Positions 41,819-50,368 of a stretch of DNA of 54,794 nucleotides are shown here, piece by piece. Below the pieces are notes generated by a model. The model was given only the letters and a program-made list of their open reading frames with translations, did no database searches and had not been told where the DNA came from. The stretch's first letter is position 1. Each line of letters begins with the position of its first letter. This DNA comes from Hymenobacter sp. GTDB lineage: Bacteria > Bacteroidota > Bacteroidia > Cytophagales > Hymenobacteraceae. The stretch covers positions 1 to 54,794 of the forward strand of contig JAQBNT010000058.1 of the NCBI GenBank assembly GCA_028288445.1, read 5' to 3'. The position numbers were made by a program, and so were the translations under genes.

Positions 41819-44452
41819 ATGGAGTATCACCTTGCCTCAGCCACCGACATTGCCCGCGAGCTGGCTACCTCGCCCGCCGGCCTCGACGCGGCCACGGCCC
41901 GGCAGCGCCTAGCCGAGCACGGCCCCAACCAGCTGGCCGATACCCAGAAGAAAACCGTCTGGCAATTGCTGCTGCACCAGCTGGCCGATGTCATGATTCT
42001 GGTGCTGTTGGCGGCGGCCGGGGTGTCGGTGCTGGTGGGCGAGGCCAAGTCGGCCTACGTCATCCTGGCCATCGTCGTGCTCAACGCCCTTATCGGGTTT
42101 TGGCAGGAGTACCGAGCCAACAAGGCGCTCGAAGCCCTGCAAAAAATGGCCGCCAGCCACGCCCAGGTGCTGCGCGATAATCAGCCCACGACCGTGCTCA
42201 CCGCCGAGCTGGTGCCCGGCGACGTGGTGCTGCTCGAAGCCGGCAACGTCATCCCCGCCGACGTGCGCTTTCTGGAAACGCACGCGCTGAAAGTGGACGA
42301 GTCGTCGCTGACCGGCGAATCGACCAACGTAGAAAAAACGCCCGAGCCGCTGCCGGCCGGCGAGTACCCGCTCGGCGACCGGCTGAATCTGGGCTACAAG
42401 GGCACATCCGTCACCAACGGCCGGGCCACGGCCTACGTGGTGGCCACCGGCATGCAGACCGAGCTGGGCAAGATTGCCTCGCTCCTGCAAACGGCCGAAA
42501 CGGTGACGCCCCTGCAAAAGCGGCTGGGCACCCTGGGCAAGCGGCTGTCGGTGGCGGCGCTGGTGGTGGGGGCGCTCTTTTTTGGGGTGGGCTGGCTGCG
42601 GGGCGAGCCTTGGGAAAACCTGCTGCTGGTGTCCGTCTCGCTGGCTATTGCGGCGCTGCCCGAAGCCCTGCCCGCGCTGGTGACCATTTCGCTGGCGCTG
42701 GGGGCCGGCCGGCTCATCAAGAGCCACGCGCTGATTCGCAAGCTGCCGGCCGTAGAAACGCTGGGCTCGGTCACCTACATCTGCACCGACAAAACCGGCA
42801 CGCTGACCCTGAACCAGATGACGGTGCAGGACCTCTACGAAGTGCCCGCCGTGGCCCTCCCGGGCCTGGCCGACCGCAACGCGCTGCTCACGGCCCTGGC
42901 TCTCAACACCGACGCCAGCTGCGGCCCCGACGCGCAGTGGCTGGGCGATTCGACCGAAGTAGCGTTGGCCCGCCACGCCGCTGAGAAGGACTATGCGCGC
43001 AGCGCGCTGGAAGAGCAGTTTCCGCGCCTGGCCGAGCTGCCCTTTGATTCGGAGCGCAAGTGCATGACCACCCTGCACCAGACCCCACAGGGCGTGCTCG
43101 TCCTCACCAAAGGCGCGGCCGGCGCGCTCTATAAACAGCTCGATGGCAGCCAGCACTCCAGCATCCCCGACCTCACGCGGCGCGTGGATGCGCAGGCCAC
43201 GCAGGGCTACCGGGTGCTGGCCTACGCCGCCAAGCTGTTGCCCACGATGCCCGCCGATGTGACACCCGCCACCGTGGAGGTCGGCCTCACTTTCCTGGGT
43301 TTTGCCAGCCTGATAGACCCGGCCCGCGAGGAAGCCCGGCAGGCCGTGGCCGAATGCAAGGCCGCCGGCATCATCCCCGTCATGATTACCGGCGACCACA
43401 AGCTCACGGCCAAGGCCATTGCTGAAAAGCTGGGCATCCTCGCCTCCCCGGATGAGCTGGTGCTGACCGGGCCGGAGCTCACCGCGCTGGACGAGCCCGC
43501 GTTTGCCGCCCTCGTGGAAAACGTGCGGGTGTACGCCCGCGTCGACCCGGCCCAGAAGCTGCGCATCATCAGCGCTTTGCAGGCCCGCCACCAGTTTGTG
43601 GCCATGACCGGCGATGGCGTGAACGACGCCCCGGCCCTGCAACACGCCGACATCGGCATTGCCATGGGCATCAACGGGACCGAAGTGGCCAAGGAAGCGG
43701 CAGCTATGATTTTGCTCGACGACAACTTTGCCACCATTGTGGAGGCGGTGAAGCACGGCCGCCGCATCTTCGACAACATCCTCAACTTCATCCGCTACCT
43801 GCTGACCGGGAGCGTGGGCGAAATCACGGCCCTCTTTTTTGCGCCGCTACTGGGGCTGCCGGTGCCGCTGCTGGCCATTCACATTCTGTGGATTAACCTG
43901 ATTACCGACGGCCTGCCCGGCCTGGCGCTGGCCTACGAGCCCGCCGAAAAGCACAGCATGCAGCGCCCGCCCATCGACCCGCGCCAAACCGTTTTCGCCA
44001 ATGGCCTGGGCTGGTTTATTGTGCTGGTGGGGGCGTTGGTGGGCGGGCTCACCATTGCCACGGAGGCTTGGGCGCTGCGTAGCGGCATTGCCCACTGGCA
44101 AACCATGGCCTTCACCGTGCTCTGCTTCAGCCAGCTGGGCCTGGCGCTGGCTATTCGGTCGCGCCGCGAGTCGATTTTCAGCATTGGCCTGCTGTCCAAC
44201 AAGCCTTCGCTGGCAGCGGTGAGCCTGACCATCGCGCTGCACCTGATGATTGTGTATGTCCCCTTCTTCAACAACCTGTTCAGCACTCAGCCCCTGACGT
44301 GGATGGAGCTGGGCATTGCCGTGGCCGTTTCCAGCGTGGCGTTCTGGGCCGTAGAGCTCCAGAAGCTCATCATTCGCCGGCGGGACCAGCCACCTGTGCG
44401 GCTCCCGCTCGCCACCGCGGGCGTGGTGCTGCCCGTGGCGGCAGCAGCATGA
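41819..44452 (+). CDS. P-type cation-transporting ATPase (P2 type)
   Basis: 877 residues. Actuator motif SSLTGES (about 160), phosphorylation motif DKTGTLT with D324, nucleotide-domain motif KGAAGAL (about 430), and hinge motifs MITGDHKLTAKAIA and MTGDGVNDAPAL. M4 carries PEALP where calcium pumps usually have PEGLP. It has the full set of about ten membrane segments, including the final group of four. Probably exports Ca2+ or Mn2+; the ion is uncertain because of the M4 change. Such pumps are often linked with ackA, phosphoketolase and universal stress genes. Convergent with the PepSY-like gene, 9 bp apart. Confidence 0.93.
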   Translation: MEYHLASATDIARELATSPAGLDAATARQRLAEHGPNQLADTQKKTVWQLLLHQLADVMILVLLAAAGVSVLVGEAKSAYVILAIVVLNALIGFWQEYRANKALEALQKMAASHAQVLRDNQPTTVLTAELVPGDVVLLEAGNVIPADVRFLETHALKVDESSLTGESTNVEKTPEPLPAGEYPLGDRLNLGYKGTSVTNGRATAYVVATGMQTELGKIASLLQTAETVTPLQKRLGTLGKRLSVAALVVGALFFGVGWLRGEPWENLLLVSVSLAIAALPEALPALVTISLALGAGRLIKSHALIRKLPAVETLGSVTYICTDKTGTLTLNQMTVQDLYEVPAVALPGLADRNALLTALALNTDASCGPDAQWLGDSTEVALARHAAEKDYARSALEEQFPRLAELPFDSERKCMTTLHQTPQGVLVLTKGAAGALYKQLDGSQHSSIPDLTRRVDAQATQGYRVLAYAAKLLPTMPADVTPATVEVGLTFLGFASLIDPAREEARQAVAECKAAGIIPVMITGDHKLTAKAIAEKLGILASPDELVLTGPELTALDEPAFAALVENVRVYARVDPAQKLRIISALQARHQFVAMTGDGVNDAPALQHADIGIAMGINGTEVAKEAAAMILLDDNFATIVEAVKHGRRIFDNILNFIRYLLTGSVGEITALFFAPLLGLPVPLLAIHILWINLITDGLPGLALAYEPAEKHSMQRPPIDPRQTVFANGLGWFIVLVGALVGGLTIATEAWALRSGIAHWQTMAFTVLCFSQLGLALAIRSRRESIFSIGLLSNKPSLAAVSLTIALHLMIVYVPFFNNLFSTQPLTWMELGIAVAVSSVAFWAVELQKLIIRRRDQPPVRLPLATAGVVLPVAAAA

Positions 44453-44461
44453 GGATTCGGG

Positions 44462-44908
44462 TTATCGATGGCCGGCCGGGCGCATTTTGCGGCCGTCGGC
44501 GGTGAAGACTAGGGTGCGGCTGAGGTTGCTTTCGCAGGTGGCCGTCTCGTAGGTGATGGCTGCCGTGCGGGCGTTCACGAATTTGAAGGCCTGGCACACC
44601 TTGCGGCTGGGATAGTGGTCCGTCAGCGTTTGGCGTACGGAGGCCGGCAGGGCGCTGGTGTCCATTAGCACGCCGGTGGCTTCCACGTCCCCGTCGTCGC
44701 TGAACCGAACCAATTGCTGGGCCTGGCTTTGGGTAAAGCTGGCCTGGTACAATCCCTGCGTCTTTTTCCACTGCACCTGGGTAGCTTGCGGATAGTGCTG
44801 CTGCAGGGCCACGAAGGCCAGCGGCGGCACTTGGTCGGGGCTGATAAGTTGGGCTTGGCTGCTACCGGCCAGCAGCAGGGCCGCACAAAGCAACACGATG
44901 GTTTTCAT
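44462..44908 (-). CDS. Secreted PepSY-like protein
   Basis: 148 residues from ATG 44908. Signal peptide MKTIVLLCAALLLAGSSQA. Two PepSY-like units follow (VALQQHYPQATQVQWKKTQG onward, then LPASVRQTLTDHYPSRKVC), with the usual W-x-K, YxASF and DDGDVEAT pattern. Contains two Cys that could pair. Periplasmic, function unknown. Divergent from the universal stress gene at 45120. Confidence 0.75.
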   Translation of the reverse strand: MKTIVLLCAALLLAGSSQAQLISPDQVPPLAFVALQQHYPQATQVQWKKTQGLYQASFTQSQAQQLVRFSDDGDVEATGVLMDTSALPASVRQTLTDHYPSRKVCQAFKFVNARTAAITYETATCESNLSRTLVFTADGRKMRPAGHR

Positions 44909-44986
44909 AGCGGGAAGGTGAAAGCTGGCCAGTTTGGTGCGGCTGGTTTTATCCCACAAAGCTGCGCTTTTTCGGCTGGCCCGCTC

Positions 44987-45052
44987 ATGAAATCAATCAG
45001 GTGAGAAAGTGAAGTCCGTCATGCTTTGTGCCGGGCCGGGGCCAGACCTTTG
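44987..45052 (+). promoter_or_regulatory. CRP/FNR-like operator plus promoter of the universal stress gene
   Basis: ATGAAATCAATCAG (44987-45000, TGA-N6-TCA), 19 bp, CATGCTTTG (45020-45028), 16 bp, GACCTTTG (45045-45052). Every spacing equals that of the region at 37538-37603. The dyad centre is about 62 bp before the predicted start of transcription, the usual class I position. Confidence 0.6.
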
Positions 45053-45119
45053 GACCGGGCCTGGCTTCCTGCCCTGGTCAACACGCATATTCCTCAACTG
45101 TTCCTATTGCTGACTGCTT

Positions 45120-45992
45120 ATGAAAAACCTGCTGGTTCCCACCGACTTTTCCGCCGAATCGCACCACGCCTTTGAAGTGGCTATCCAGCTGGCCCGCCGG
45201 GTAGGTGCCGGGGTGACGCTGCTGCACGTATTGGAGCAGCCCGAAACGGCCAGTTTCAGCACCTACGGCGGGCCGGTGGGAGGAGGTACGCAGCTGGCAG
45301 GCAGCGACAGTGGCATGGACGGCGTATTCATGATTCAGCTGCTGAAAGCCACCAAGCGGCGCATGCACGGGCTGCTGGACGAAGCCAGCCGCACCGCCCC
45401 CGATGTAAAAGTGCACGACATGGTGCTGACGGACAGCACCGGCCCGGCCATCTTGCAGGCCATCGAAACGCAGCACATTGACTTGGTAGTAATTGGGGCG
45501 CAAACGCACTCGGCGATGGAGCACCTGCTCAACGGTTCCCGGACCGAAGAGCTGGTGCGGCTGGCACCCTGTCCGGTGCTCACCGTCAAGTACGCCGTGA
45601 AGGAATTTTTGCCGCGCCGCATCCTGTTTCCGTCCGATTTTACCCCCGAAGCCGACCAGGCCGTGCCCGGCCTGCGCCAGGTGCAGGCCCTGTTCCCCGA
45701 AGCCGAGCTGCACTTGCTGCAAGTGGTGAAAGCGGAAGGCGAGTCGGACGCCGCGCAGGCCCGCATCCTGGCGTATGCGCAGCGCCACGGCTTGGCGCAC
45801 ACGCAGGCCGCCGTTTTCACGGACGACAGCCCCGTATCGGGCATCTCCGCCTATGCCCGGCAGATGCAGGCCGACTTGTTGGTTGTCCCGACCCACGGCC
45901 GCGTGGGCCTCAGCCGTTTCCTGCACCCCAGCATCGCCGAAACCGTGGCCACGCACGTTTTCCCGCCCGTGCTCACCTTCAAGCTGGCCTAG
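45120..45992 (+). CDS. Universal stress protein, tandem Usp domains
   Basis: 290 residues with two UspA folds. The first starts MKNLLVPTDFSAESHHAFE and carries VVIGAQTHSAMEHLLNGSRT. The second starts RILFPSDFTPEADQAV and ends LVVPTHGRVGLSRFLHPSIAE. Glycine spacing in both is only partly that of the ATP-binding G-x2-G-x9-G(S/T) motif, so nucleotide binding is uncertain. Cytoplasmic stress protein. Its promoter matches that of the H1-like/ackA/xfp unit, implying common control by a CRP/FNR-type regulator. Confidence 0.92.
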   Translation: MKNLLVPTDFSAESHHAFEVAIQLARRVGAGVTLLHVLEQPETASFSTYGGPVGGGTQLAGSDSGMDGVFMIQLLKATKRRMHGLLDEASRTAPDVKVHDMVLTDSTGPAILQAIETQHIDLVVIGAQTHSAMEHLLNGSRTEELVRLAPCPVLTVKYAVKEFLPRRILFPSDFTPEADQAVPGLRQVQALFPEAELHLLQVVKAEGESDAAQARILAYAQRHGLAHTQAAVFTDDSPVSGISAYARQMQADLLVVPTHGRVGLSRFLHPSIAETVATHVFPPVLTFKLA

Positions 45993-46021
45993 GCTTGGCG
46001 GCGCGGCTCCCCTCTGCAAAG

Positions 46022-46059
46022 CGGAAATGCCCGGCTGGATGTCCAGTCGGGCATTTCCG
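46022..46059. terminator. Long hairpin between convergent genes
   Basis: 18-bp arms (CGGAAATGCCCGGCTGGA and its near-perfect complement) with a 2-base centre. There is no clear T run, but the position suits a shared terminator. Confidence 0.75.
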
Positions 46060-46076
46060 TGGCTAGTTGCAGCGCA

Positions 46077-46784
46077 TCAGGCAATGCAGGGCGTGCGCAG
46101 GTCGATGAAAATGAGCCGCCAGCGCCCGCCCGCACCCGCCGATTTGGCGAAGTGAAACCGGAACCCCGTTCGGGTTTGCAGCACGCTACGCCCCGTGCGC
46201 CCTTGTGCGGCCTTGCCCTGCGCCGCCGTGCCGCCCTTCACCGTGGCACTGGCCCAAAGGTCCAGGCTGCGGAAAGCAGTGGCCGGGCCGGTGAAACAGC
46301 CTTGTTGGGCAAAGCCCGCGTTCTGCTTGGTTTGCAGGCCGCAATCGGCTTCCGGCAGCTGCTTCAGCGGCTGTAGCTGCGGGCAGGTCATCAACTGTTT
46401 GTCCAACGAAAAAAGTGGCAATCCCTGGTAAGACCGGCGGAAAGCCCCGACCTCGGCCACCCGCGTTACCAGCGGTACGGCACCGGGCTGCTCCAGCACC
46501 CAGAGGCCAAATTCGGGGTCGATGAGCTGGTTGAGGACTGCGGCGTCGTGGCCGCGCAGGGCACCTTCCAGCAGCAGCCAGGCCCCGGCCACCGACGTGT
46601 CGGCGGGCATCACGGGGTTTTCGGTGCGGGCGGCGGCGGAGTCGGGCTTGGGCGGCGCGTCTGTGGCAACCTGCAATGGGCCTTTTCCGGGCTGCTCGTC
46701 GGGCATGCCGTTGGGGTTTTTGGTGTCGCAGGCGGCGAGCAGCAACGCAAGGACAGCACCGGAAAGGAGGGATGGAATTCGCAT
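46077..46784 (-). CDS. Putative lipoprotein
   Basis: 235 residues; lipobox LAAC with the lipid Cys at about residue 19. A Pro/Ala/Asp linker is followed by a domain of about 170 residues with four cysteines (CPQ, DCGL, GCF and the terminal TPCIA) and GRTGRSVLQTRTGFRFHF. I do not recognise the family. A half-copy of the family A repeat lies just upstream, between it and hemF. Probably anchored in the periplasm or outer membrane. Confidence 0.72.
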   Translation of the reverse strand: MRIPSLLSGAVLALLLAACDTKNPNGMPDEQPGKGPLQVATDAPPKPDSAAARTENPVMPADTSVAGAWLLLEGALRGHDAAVLNQLIDPEFGLWVLEQPGAVPLVTRVAEVGAFRRSYQGLPLFSLDKQLMTCPQLQPLKQLPEADCGLQTKQNAGFAQQGCFTGPATAFRSLDLWASATVKGGTAAQGKAAQGRTGRSVLQTRTGFRFHFAKSAGAGGRWRLIFIDLRTPCIA

Positions 46785-46814
46785 GGGTTCAGGTTGAATC
46801 GATTGGATTACTAG

Positions 46815-46863
46815 TGCGGTAGAGATGCTTCGACAAGCGGACGCCAGATGAGCATGACCGTCT
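46815..46863. repeat. Half-copy of family A inverted repeat (copy 8, right arm only)
   Basis: GCGGTAGAGATGCTTCG through GAGCATGACCGTCT matches the right arm of the extended form at 41648 (with CGGACGCCAGAT), preceded by the loop-like GATTGGATTA. The left arm is missing: the CDS at 46784 begins instead. It abuts the hemF stop codon directly. Confidence 0.85.
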
Positions 46864-47808
46864 TTACTGCGCTGGCACGCTGGGGCTGGCCGCCCACTCG
46901 ATGCCGGGGCGCAGCCACTGCTGCGTGGCCTCTTCCGGCGAGCCGGGCTCGACGGTGTAGTTGTAGTGCCATTCGGCCTGGGGCGGCAGACTCATGAGGA
47001 TGCTTTCGGTGCGGCCGCCGGTTTCGAGGCCGAAGCGGGTGCCCCGGTCGATGGCCAGGTTGAACTCGGCGTAGCGGCTGCGGCGCACCTGCTGCCACTG
47101 CTTCTCGCGCTCGGTGTAGGGCAGGTCGCGGTTTTGGCGCATGATGGTGGCGTAGGTGCGGCCATACACTTCGCCCACGTCCTGCACGAAGGCAAACAGC
47201 TCCTCAAACGAACCGTCCTGGCCCACGGTGAGACGGTCGAAAAAGATGCCGCCGATGCCGCGCGTTTCCTGGCGGTGGGGCAGGTAGAAGTACTCGTCGG
47301 CCCACTTCTTGAAGCGCGGGTAATAGCTGGGGTCGTGGCGCTGGCACACGGCCTGAATCTGCTCGTGAAACCAGCGGGCCTGCGCCTCGTCCACGTAAAT
47401 CGGGGTCAGGTCGAGCCCGCCACCGAACCACGCTTCGCCGTTGCCGGCCTCGAAGTAGCGCACGTTCATGTGCGAGATGGGCACCCGGGGGCTGCGCGGG
47501 TGCTGCACCACGCTCACGCCGGTGGCAAAGTAGCGCCGGTCGGGCAGGAGCAGGGCCTGGGCGGCTTGCTCCGTGAGGCCGCCCCACACGGCCGAGAAGG
47601 CCACGCCGCCTTTTTCGAGCACGTCGCCTTGCAGCAGCACCCGGGTGCGGCCGCCGCCCCCGCCGGGGTGCTCCCACGGCGTTTCGGCGAACTTAACGCC
47701 GCCGCCATCGGCCAGCTCCAGCCGGTAGCAGAGCCAGTCCTGGAAGTGGCGCATCCAGTTTGCCACCTTGGTGCGGGGCGAGGCGAGGGTTTCGATATCA
47801 GGACTCAT
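46864..47808 (-). CDS. hemF: Oxygen-dependent coproporphyrinogen-III oxidase
   Basis: 314 residues. Converts coproporphyrinogen III to protoporphyrinogen IX using O2 in heme synthesis. Hallmarks: VLLQGDVLEKGGVAFSAVWG, ISHMNVRYFEA, WFGGGLDLTPIYVDE, HEQIQAVCQRHD, RGIGGIFFDR and EFNLAIDRGTRFGLETGGR. Start ATG 47808 gives MSPDIETLASPRTKVANWM. It is 64 bp downstream of the universal stress gene and on the same strand as the cbb3 genes, so it may supply heme for the oxidase. Oxygen dependence is notable beside a high-affinity oxidase. Confidence 0.97.
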   Translation of the reverse strand: MSPDIETLASPRTKVANWMRHFQDWLCYRLELADGGGVKFAETPWEHPGGGGGRTRVLLQGDVLEKGGVAFSAVWGGLTEQAAQALLLPDRRYFATGVSVVQHPRSPRVPISHMNVRYFEAGNGEAWFGGGLDLTPIYVDEAQARWFHEQIQAVCQRHDPSYYPRFKKWADEYFYLPHRQETRGIGGIFFDRLTVGQDGSFEELFAFVQDVGEVYGRTYATIMRQNRDLPYTEREKQWQQVRRSRYAEFNLAIDRGTRFGLETGGRTESILMSLPPQAEWHYNYTVEPGSPEEATQQWLRPGIEWAASPSVPAQ

Positions 47809-47872
47809 ACAGAAGCAGCTAAAAGGTGAGCCGGGCTTTCACAAAGGCCGGTGCCGGAACCGGGCATTGCCA

Positions 47873-48799
47873 TCAGGCCCAGGGCACGGCGCGGTAGGCC
47901 ACGAGCCGCGCGGCGGTTTCTTCCTGCGCCTGCCGCTGCTGGCAATGCGCGCAGCAGGTGCCGGAGGCGGGTTGCTCCGCGGCCCGCAGCACCAGCACCA
48001 GCACCGGAATCTGGGTGTGGTAGGCCTGCGTTTGGGTGTAGCAATGGTCGAAGTAGCGCAGGAGCAGCGCGGGGCTGGCCGGGGCAATGATGAGCAGCTG
48101 CGCCTGCGTGCGGGCACAATAGTCGCTGACGGCTTCCAGCGGGTCCTCGTCTTCCACCAGGTGCTCGGTGATGACGGGCCAGGTGAGCTGCGCCGCGGCC
48201 CGGCCCAGGGCCTGCTTCAGCTGCCGCCGCCGGGGGCGGGCCGCGCGCGGGTAGAACTGCACCAGATCCAAAGCCCCCGGAAAGGCGCTGGCCAGCCCCG
48301 AGAGCCGGGGCAGCAGGTGCAGGTTCAGGGCGTCGAAATCGGCGGCGAAAACTAGGCGGTTGGGCAACGAGCGCCGGCCGGCCGGCACCACCAGCACCGG
48401 GCAAGCTACCAGCCCGATGATGGCGGCGGCGTGGTTGCCGGGGGCCTCCTGCTGGCCGCAGTCGATGTGCGCCAGGCCCATCACCACCAGGTCGGCGGCG
48501 CAGGCGGTGGCTTCGGCCTGCACATGGTCGTGCAGGCAGCCGGCCAGCACCCGGTAGTGGTACTGAATGCGGCGGCCGTTCTGGCGGGTGAGCTGCTGGT
48601 AGCGCAGGCGCTCCACCAACCCGCGCAGCCGCTGTTCCTGGGCCAGCAGCACGGCGGCGGGCTCGGCCACGGCCGCATCCAGCTGGTGGCAGTACAGCAG
48701 CACTATTTCGGCCGGCCCGCGCACGGCCAGCTTGTTGGCGTAGGCCAGGGTGTGCTCGGCGGCGGCGGTGTGGTCGATGGGAACGAGGATGGTTTTCAT
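47873..48799 (-). CDS. Universal stress protein with tandem Usp folds
   Basis: 308 residues from ATG 48799 (MKTILVPIDHTAAAEHTLAYA). The second Usp-like half starts RLVFAADFDALNLHLL. A Cys-rich motif GTCCAHC sits near the C-terminus, absent from the protein at 45120, and might be redox- or metal-sensitive. Domain 1 has VVMGLAHIDCG in place of the strict ATP-binding motif. It sits between the cbb3 assembly genes and hemF; upstream lies a 330-bp minisatellite that would form its 5' leader. Confidence 0.88.
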   Translation of the reverse strand: MKTILVPIDHTAAAEHTLAYANKLAVRGPAEIVLLYCHQLDAAVAEPAAVLLAQEQRLRGLVERLRYQQLTRQNGRRIQYHYRVLAGCLHDHVQAEATACAADLVVMGLAHIDCGQQEAPGNHAAAIIGLVACPVLVVPAGRRSLPNRLVFAADFDALNLHLLPRLSGLASAFPGALDLVQFYPRAARPRRRQLKQALGRAAAQLTWPVITEHLVEDEDPLEAVSDYCARTQAQLLIIAPASPALLLRYFDHCYTQTQAYHTQIPVLVLVLRAAEQPASGTCCAHCQQRQAQEETAARLVAYRAVPWA

Positions 48800-49131
48800 G
48801 GGCGGGGGCAGGGGTTTGGGGAAGGTGGAGGGTGTTATGGCAGAGGGGGAGCCTGTTTTAGAGAAGGTGGAGGCTGTTTTAGGGACGGGGAAGCCTGTTT
48901 TGGAGACGGGGGAGACTGTTTTGGAAAAGGTGGAGGCTGTTTTGGCAGAGGTGGAAGGTGTTTTGGGATGGTCGGAAGGTGTTTTGGAGAAGGCGGAAGG
49001 TGTTTTGGCAGAGGTGGAGCCTGTTTAGGGGACGGGGGAAGGTGTTTGGGAAAGGTGGAGGGTGTTTTGGAATGGGGAGGGTGTTTGGGAAAGGTGAAGG
49101 GTGTTTTGGAATGGGGGAGGGTGTTTGGGGA
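48800..49131. repeat. 21-bp minisatellite (about 16 units)
   Basis: Degenerate tandem units of GAAGGTGGAGGCTGTTTTGG type. The first eleven (48800-49030) are exactly 21 bp; the last five vary between 17 and 22 bp. The plus strand is G/T-rich and the minus strand C/A-rich with almost no G. Because 21 is a multiple of three, heptad-like repeat peptides appear on both strands (VLEKVEA on plus), but the block lies between the TauE stop and the universal stress start on the minus strand and has no start or end signals. No gene is called for this 342-bp gap. Confidence 0.9.
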
Positions 49132-49141
49132 ATGTTCCGCT

Positions 49142-49873
49142 TCAGTGGCAGTCGTACACCGGGGCCGGTTGGGCCGCGCTGCGTTGGGCAGTAGGCGGGC
49201 CCAACTGCGGGCTCAGGTAGGGAATGCCCAGCCCCAGGCCGCGCACGATGAACAGCACCGCCAGCACCGAGGCCGCATAAGGCACAGCCTGCCGCATGCG
49301 GGTGCGCCAGCACAGCGGCACCAGCCGCCCGCTTAGCGACAGGCCAAACATGAGCGGCAGCGTGCCCAGGCCAAAGCAGGCCATGTAGGCCGCCGCGCCC
49401 GCCACGCCCGGCGCGCTCAGCGCCCCGGCCAGCGCGAGGTACACCAGGCCGCAGGGCAGCAGGCCGTTGAGCACGCCCGTAGCATACAGCGCCGACAGCG
49501 CCGGCCGCTGAAACAGGCGGCCCAGCGTGGCTTTCACCCAGGCCAGCGGCTGGTTCAGGCCCAGCCCACCGGCCAGGCGGCTGGTGTAGCGCTCCGGCAC
49601 CGCCACCAGCAGCAAAATCAGCACGCCCGAGGCAATGGACAGCCCCTGCTGCACCCCGGCCAGGCGCAGGCCCTGGCCCACCAGCCCGGCCCCGGCTCCC
49701 AGCGCGGCATAGGTCGTGACGCGGCCCAGGTTGTAGAGCAGCCGCCCGCCCGCGTAGCGCAGCGGTGCCGTAGCCGCCGCCCCGCCGCCGGGCAGCGCCA
49801 GGGCTATGGCCCCGCACATGCCCACGCAGTGGAAACTGCCCAGCAACCCAAACAGGAATCCGGCCCAGAGCAT
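49142..49873 (-). CDS. Sulfite exporter TauE/SafE-like membrane protein, cbb3-linked
   Basis: 243 residues, polytopic. MLWAGFLFGLLGSFHCVGMCGAIALALP gives the typical first TM with HCxGMCG, a cysteine motif seen in cbb3-associated family members (CcoS/cytochrome-assembly type, possibly for copper or thiol transport). About six TM segments follow. The C-terminus ends PVYDCH, a terminal Cys-His that could bind metal. The gene begins 3 bp after the fixH stop, clearly the same operon. Its role in oxidase assembly is inferred from the neighbourhood. Confidence 0.85.
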   Translation of the reverse strand: MLWAGFLFGLLGSFHCVGMCGAIALALPGGGAAATAPLRYAGGRLLYNLGRVTTYAALGAGAGLVGQGLRLAGVQQGLSIASGVLILLLVAVPERYTSRLAGGLGLNQPLAWVKATLGRLFQRPALSALYATGVLNGLLPCGLVYLALAGALSAPGVAGAAAYMACFGLGTLPLMFGLSLSGRLVPLCWRTRMRQAVPYAASVLAVLFIVRGLGLGIPYLSPQLGPPTAQRSAAQPAPVYDCH

Positions 49874-49876
49874 GGC

Positions 49877-50350
49877 TTATTTAATGTTGAGGCCCTGTTC
49901 GACGAAGTAGGCCTGCCCGCCGGCCGTGAAATCAAGCTGCACCCGCCAGAAGCCGGCCGCCATTTTGCTGGTGTTGATGGATTGCCGCAAGTCGGCCGCC
50001 GGCTGCAGGGGCAACGCGAAGTCCAAGGCTCCATTGGAGGGGCGGAAGAAATGAACCTGACCCTGCATCTGGCCAGCCAGGGTGGCCGGCAGCTTGATGA
50101 CCAGTTGCCGGCTGGTGGCATCGTGGCGGATTTGCACGGGCGTGAGCAGGGCGGCCGTGCGGGCCACCGCTTCCATGCGCTGCTGGTGGGCCAGCTCTTT
50201 CTGGTAATAGTCGGCGCTGACTAAATTCACGTCGGTCTGCATGGCCCGGTACACCATGGAGCCGATGTAGATGGCAAACAGCACGAAGACGGCAACGATG
50301 GCATAAGGCCAGATGCTGCTTTTGGGAGGGGAAACGGCCGGGTTGGGCAT
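49877..50350 (-). CDS. fixH: FixH family protein (cbb3 oxidase assembly)
   Basis: 157 residues from ATG 50350 (MPNPAVSPPKSSIWPYAIV); a frame extending to 50374 enters a repeat and is rejected. One N-terminal TM (WPYAIVAVFVLFAIYIGSMVY) precedes a periplasmic domain with YYQKELAHQQRM and a beta-rich end (GFWRVQLDFTAGGQAYFVEQ). FixH supports maturation of the cbb3-type cytochrome oxidase and is thought to work with FixI/FixG-type copper and electron handling. No FixI ATPase is in the window. Confidence 0.85.
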   Translation of the reverse strand: MPNPAVSPPKSSIWPYAIVAVFVLFAIYIGSMVYRAMQTDVNLVSADYYQKELAHQQRMEAVARTAALLTPVQIRHDATSRQLVIKLPATLAGQMQGQVHFFRPSNGALDFALPLQPAADLRQSINTSKMAAGFWRVQLDFTAGGQAYFVEQGLNIK

Positions 50351-50368
50351 CTTTTTAGATATTAGAAC

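Noticed and set aside
41909..43756. 615-codon minus-strand open frame opposite the cation ATPase
   Set aside because: Antisense shadow of a certain gene; no motif.
48750..49028. Plus-strand frame with VLEKVEA heptads over the minisatellite
   Set aside because: The repeat comes from the 21-bp DNA unit being a multiple of three; both strands are open. The frame begins inside the opposite universal stress gene and has no independent start signal.
48800..49131. CRISPR array at the 21-bp repeats
   Set aside because: Units are contiguous and degenerate, with no unique spacers and no cas genes.
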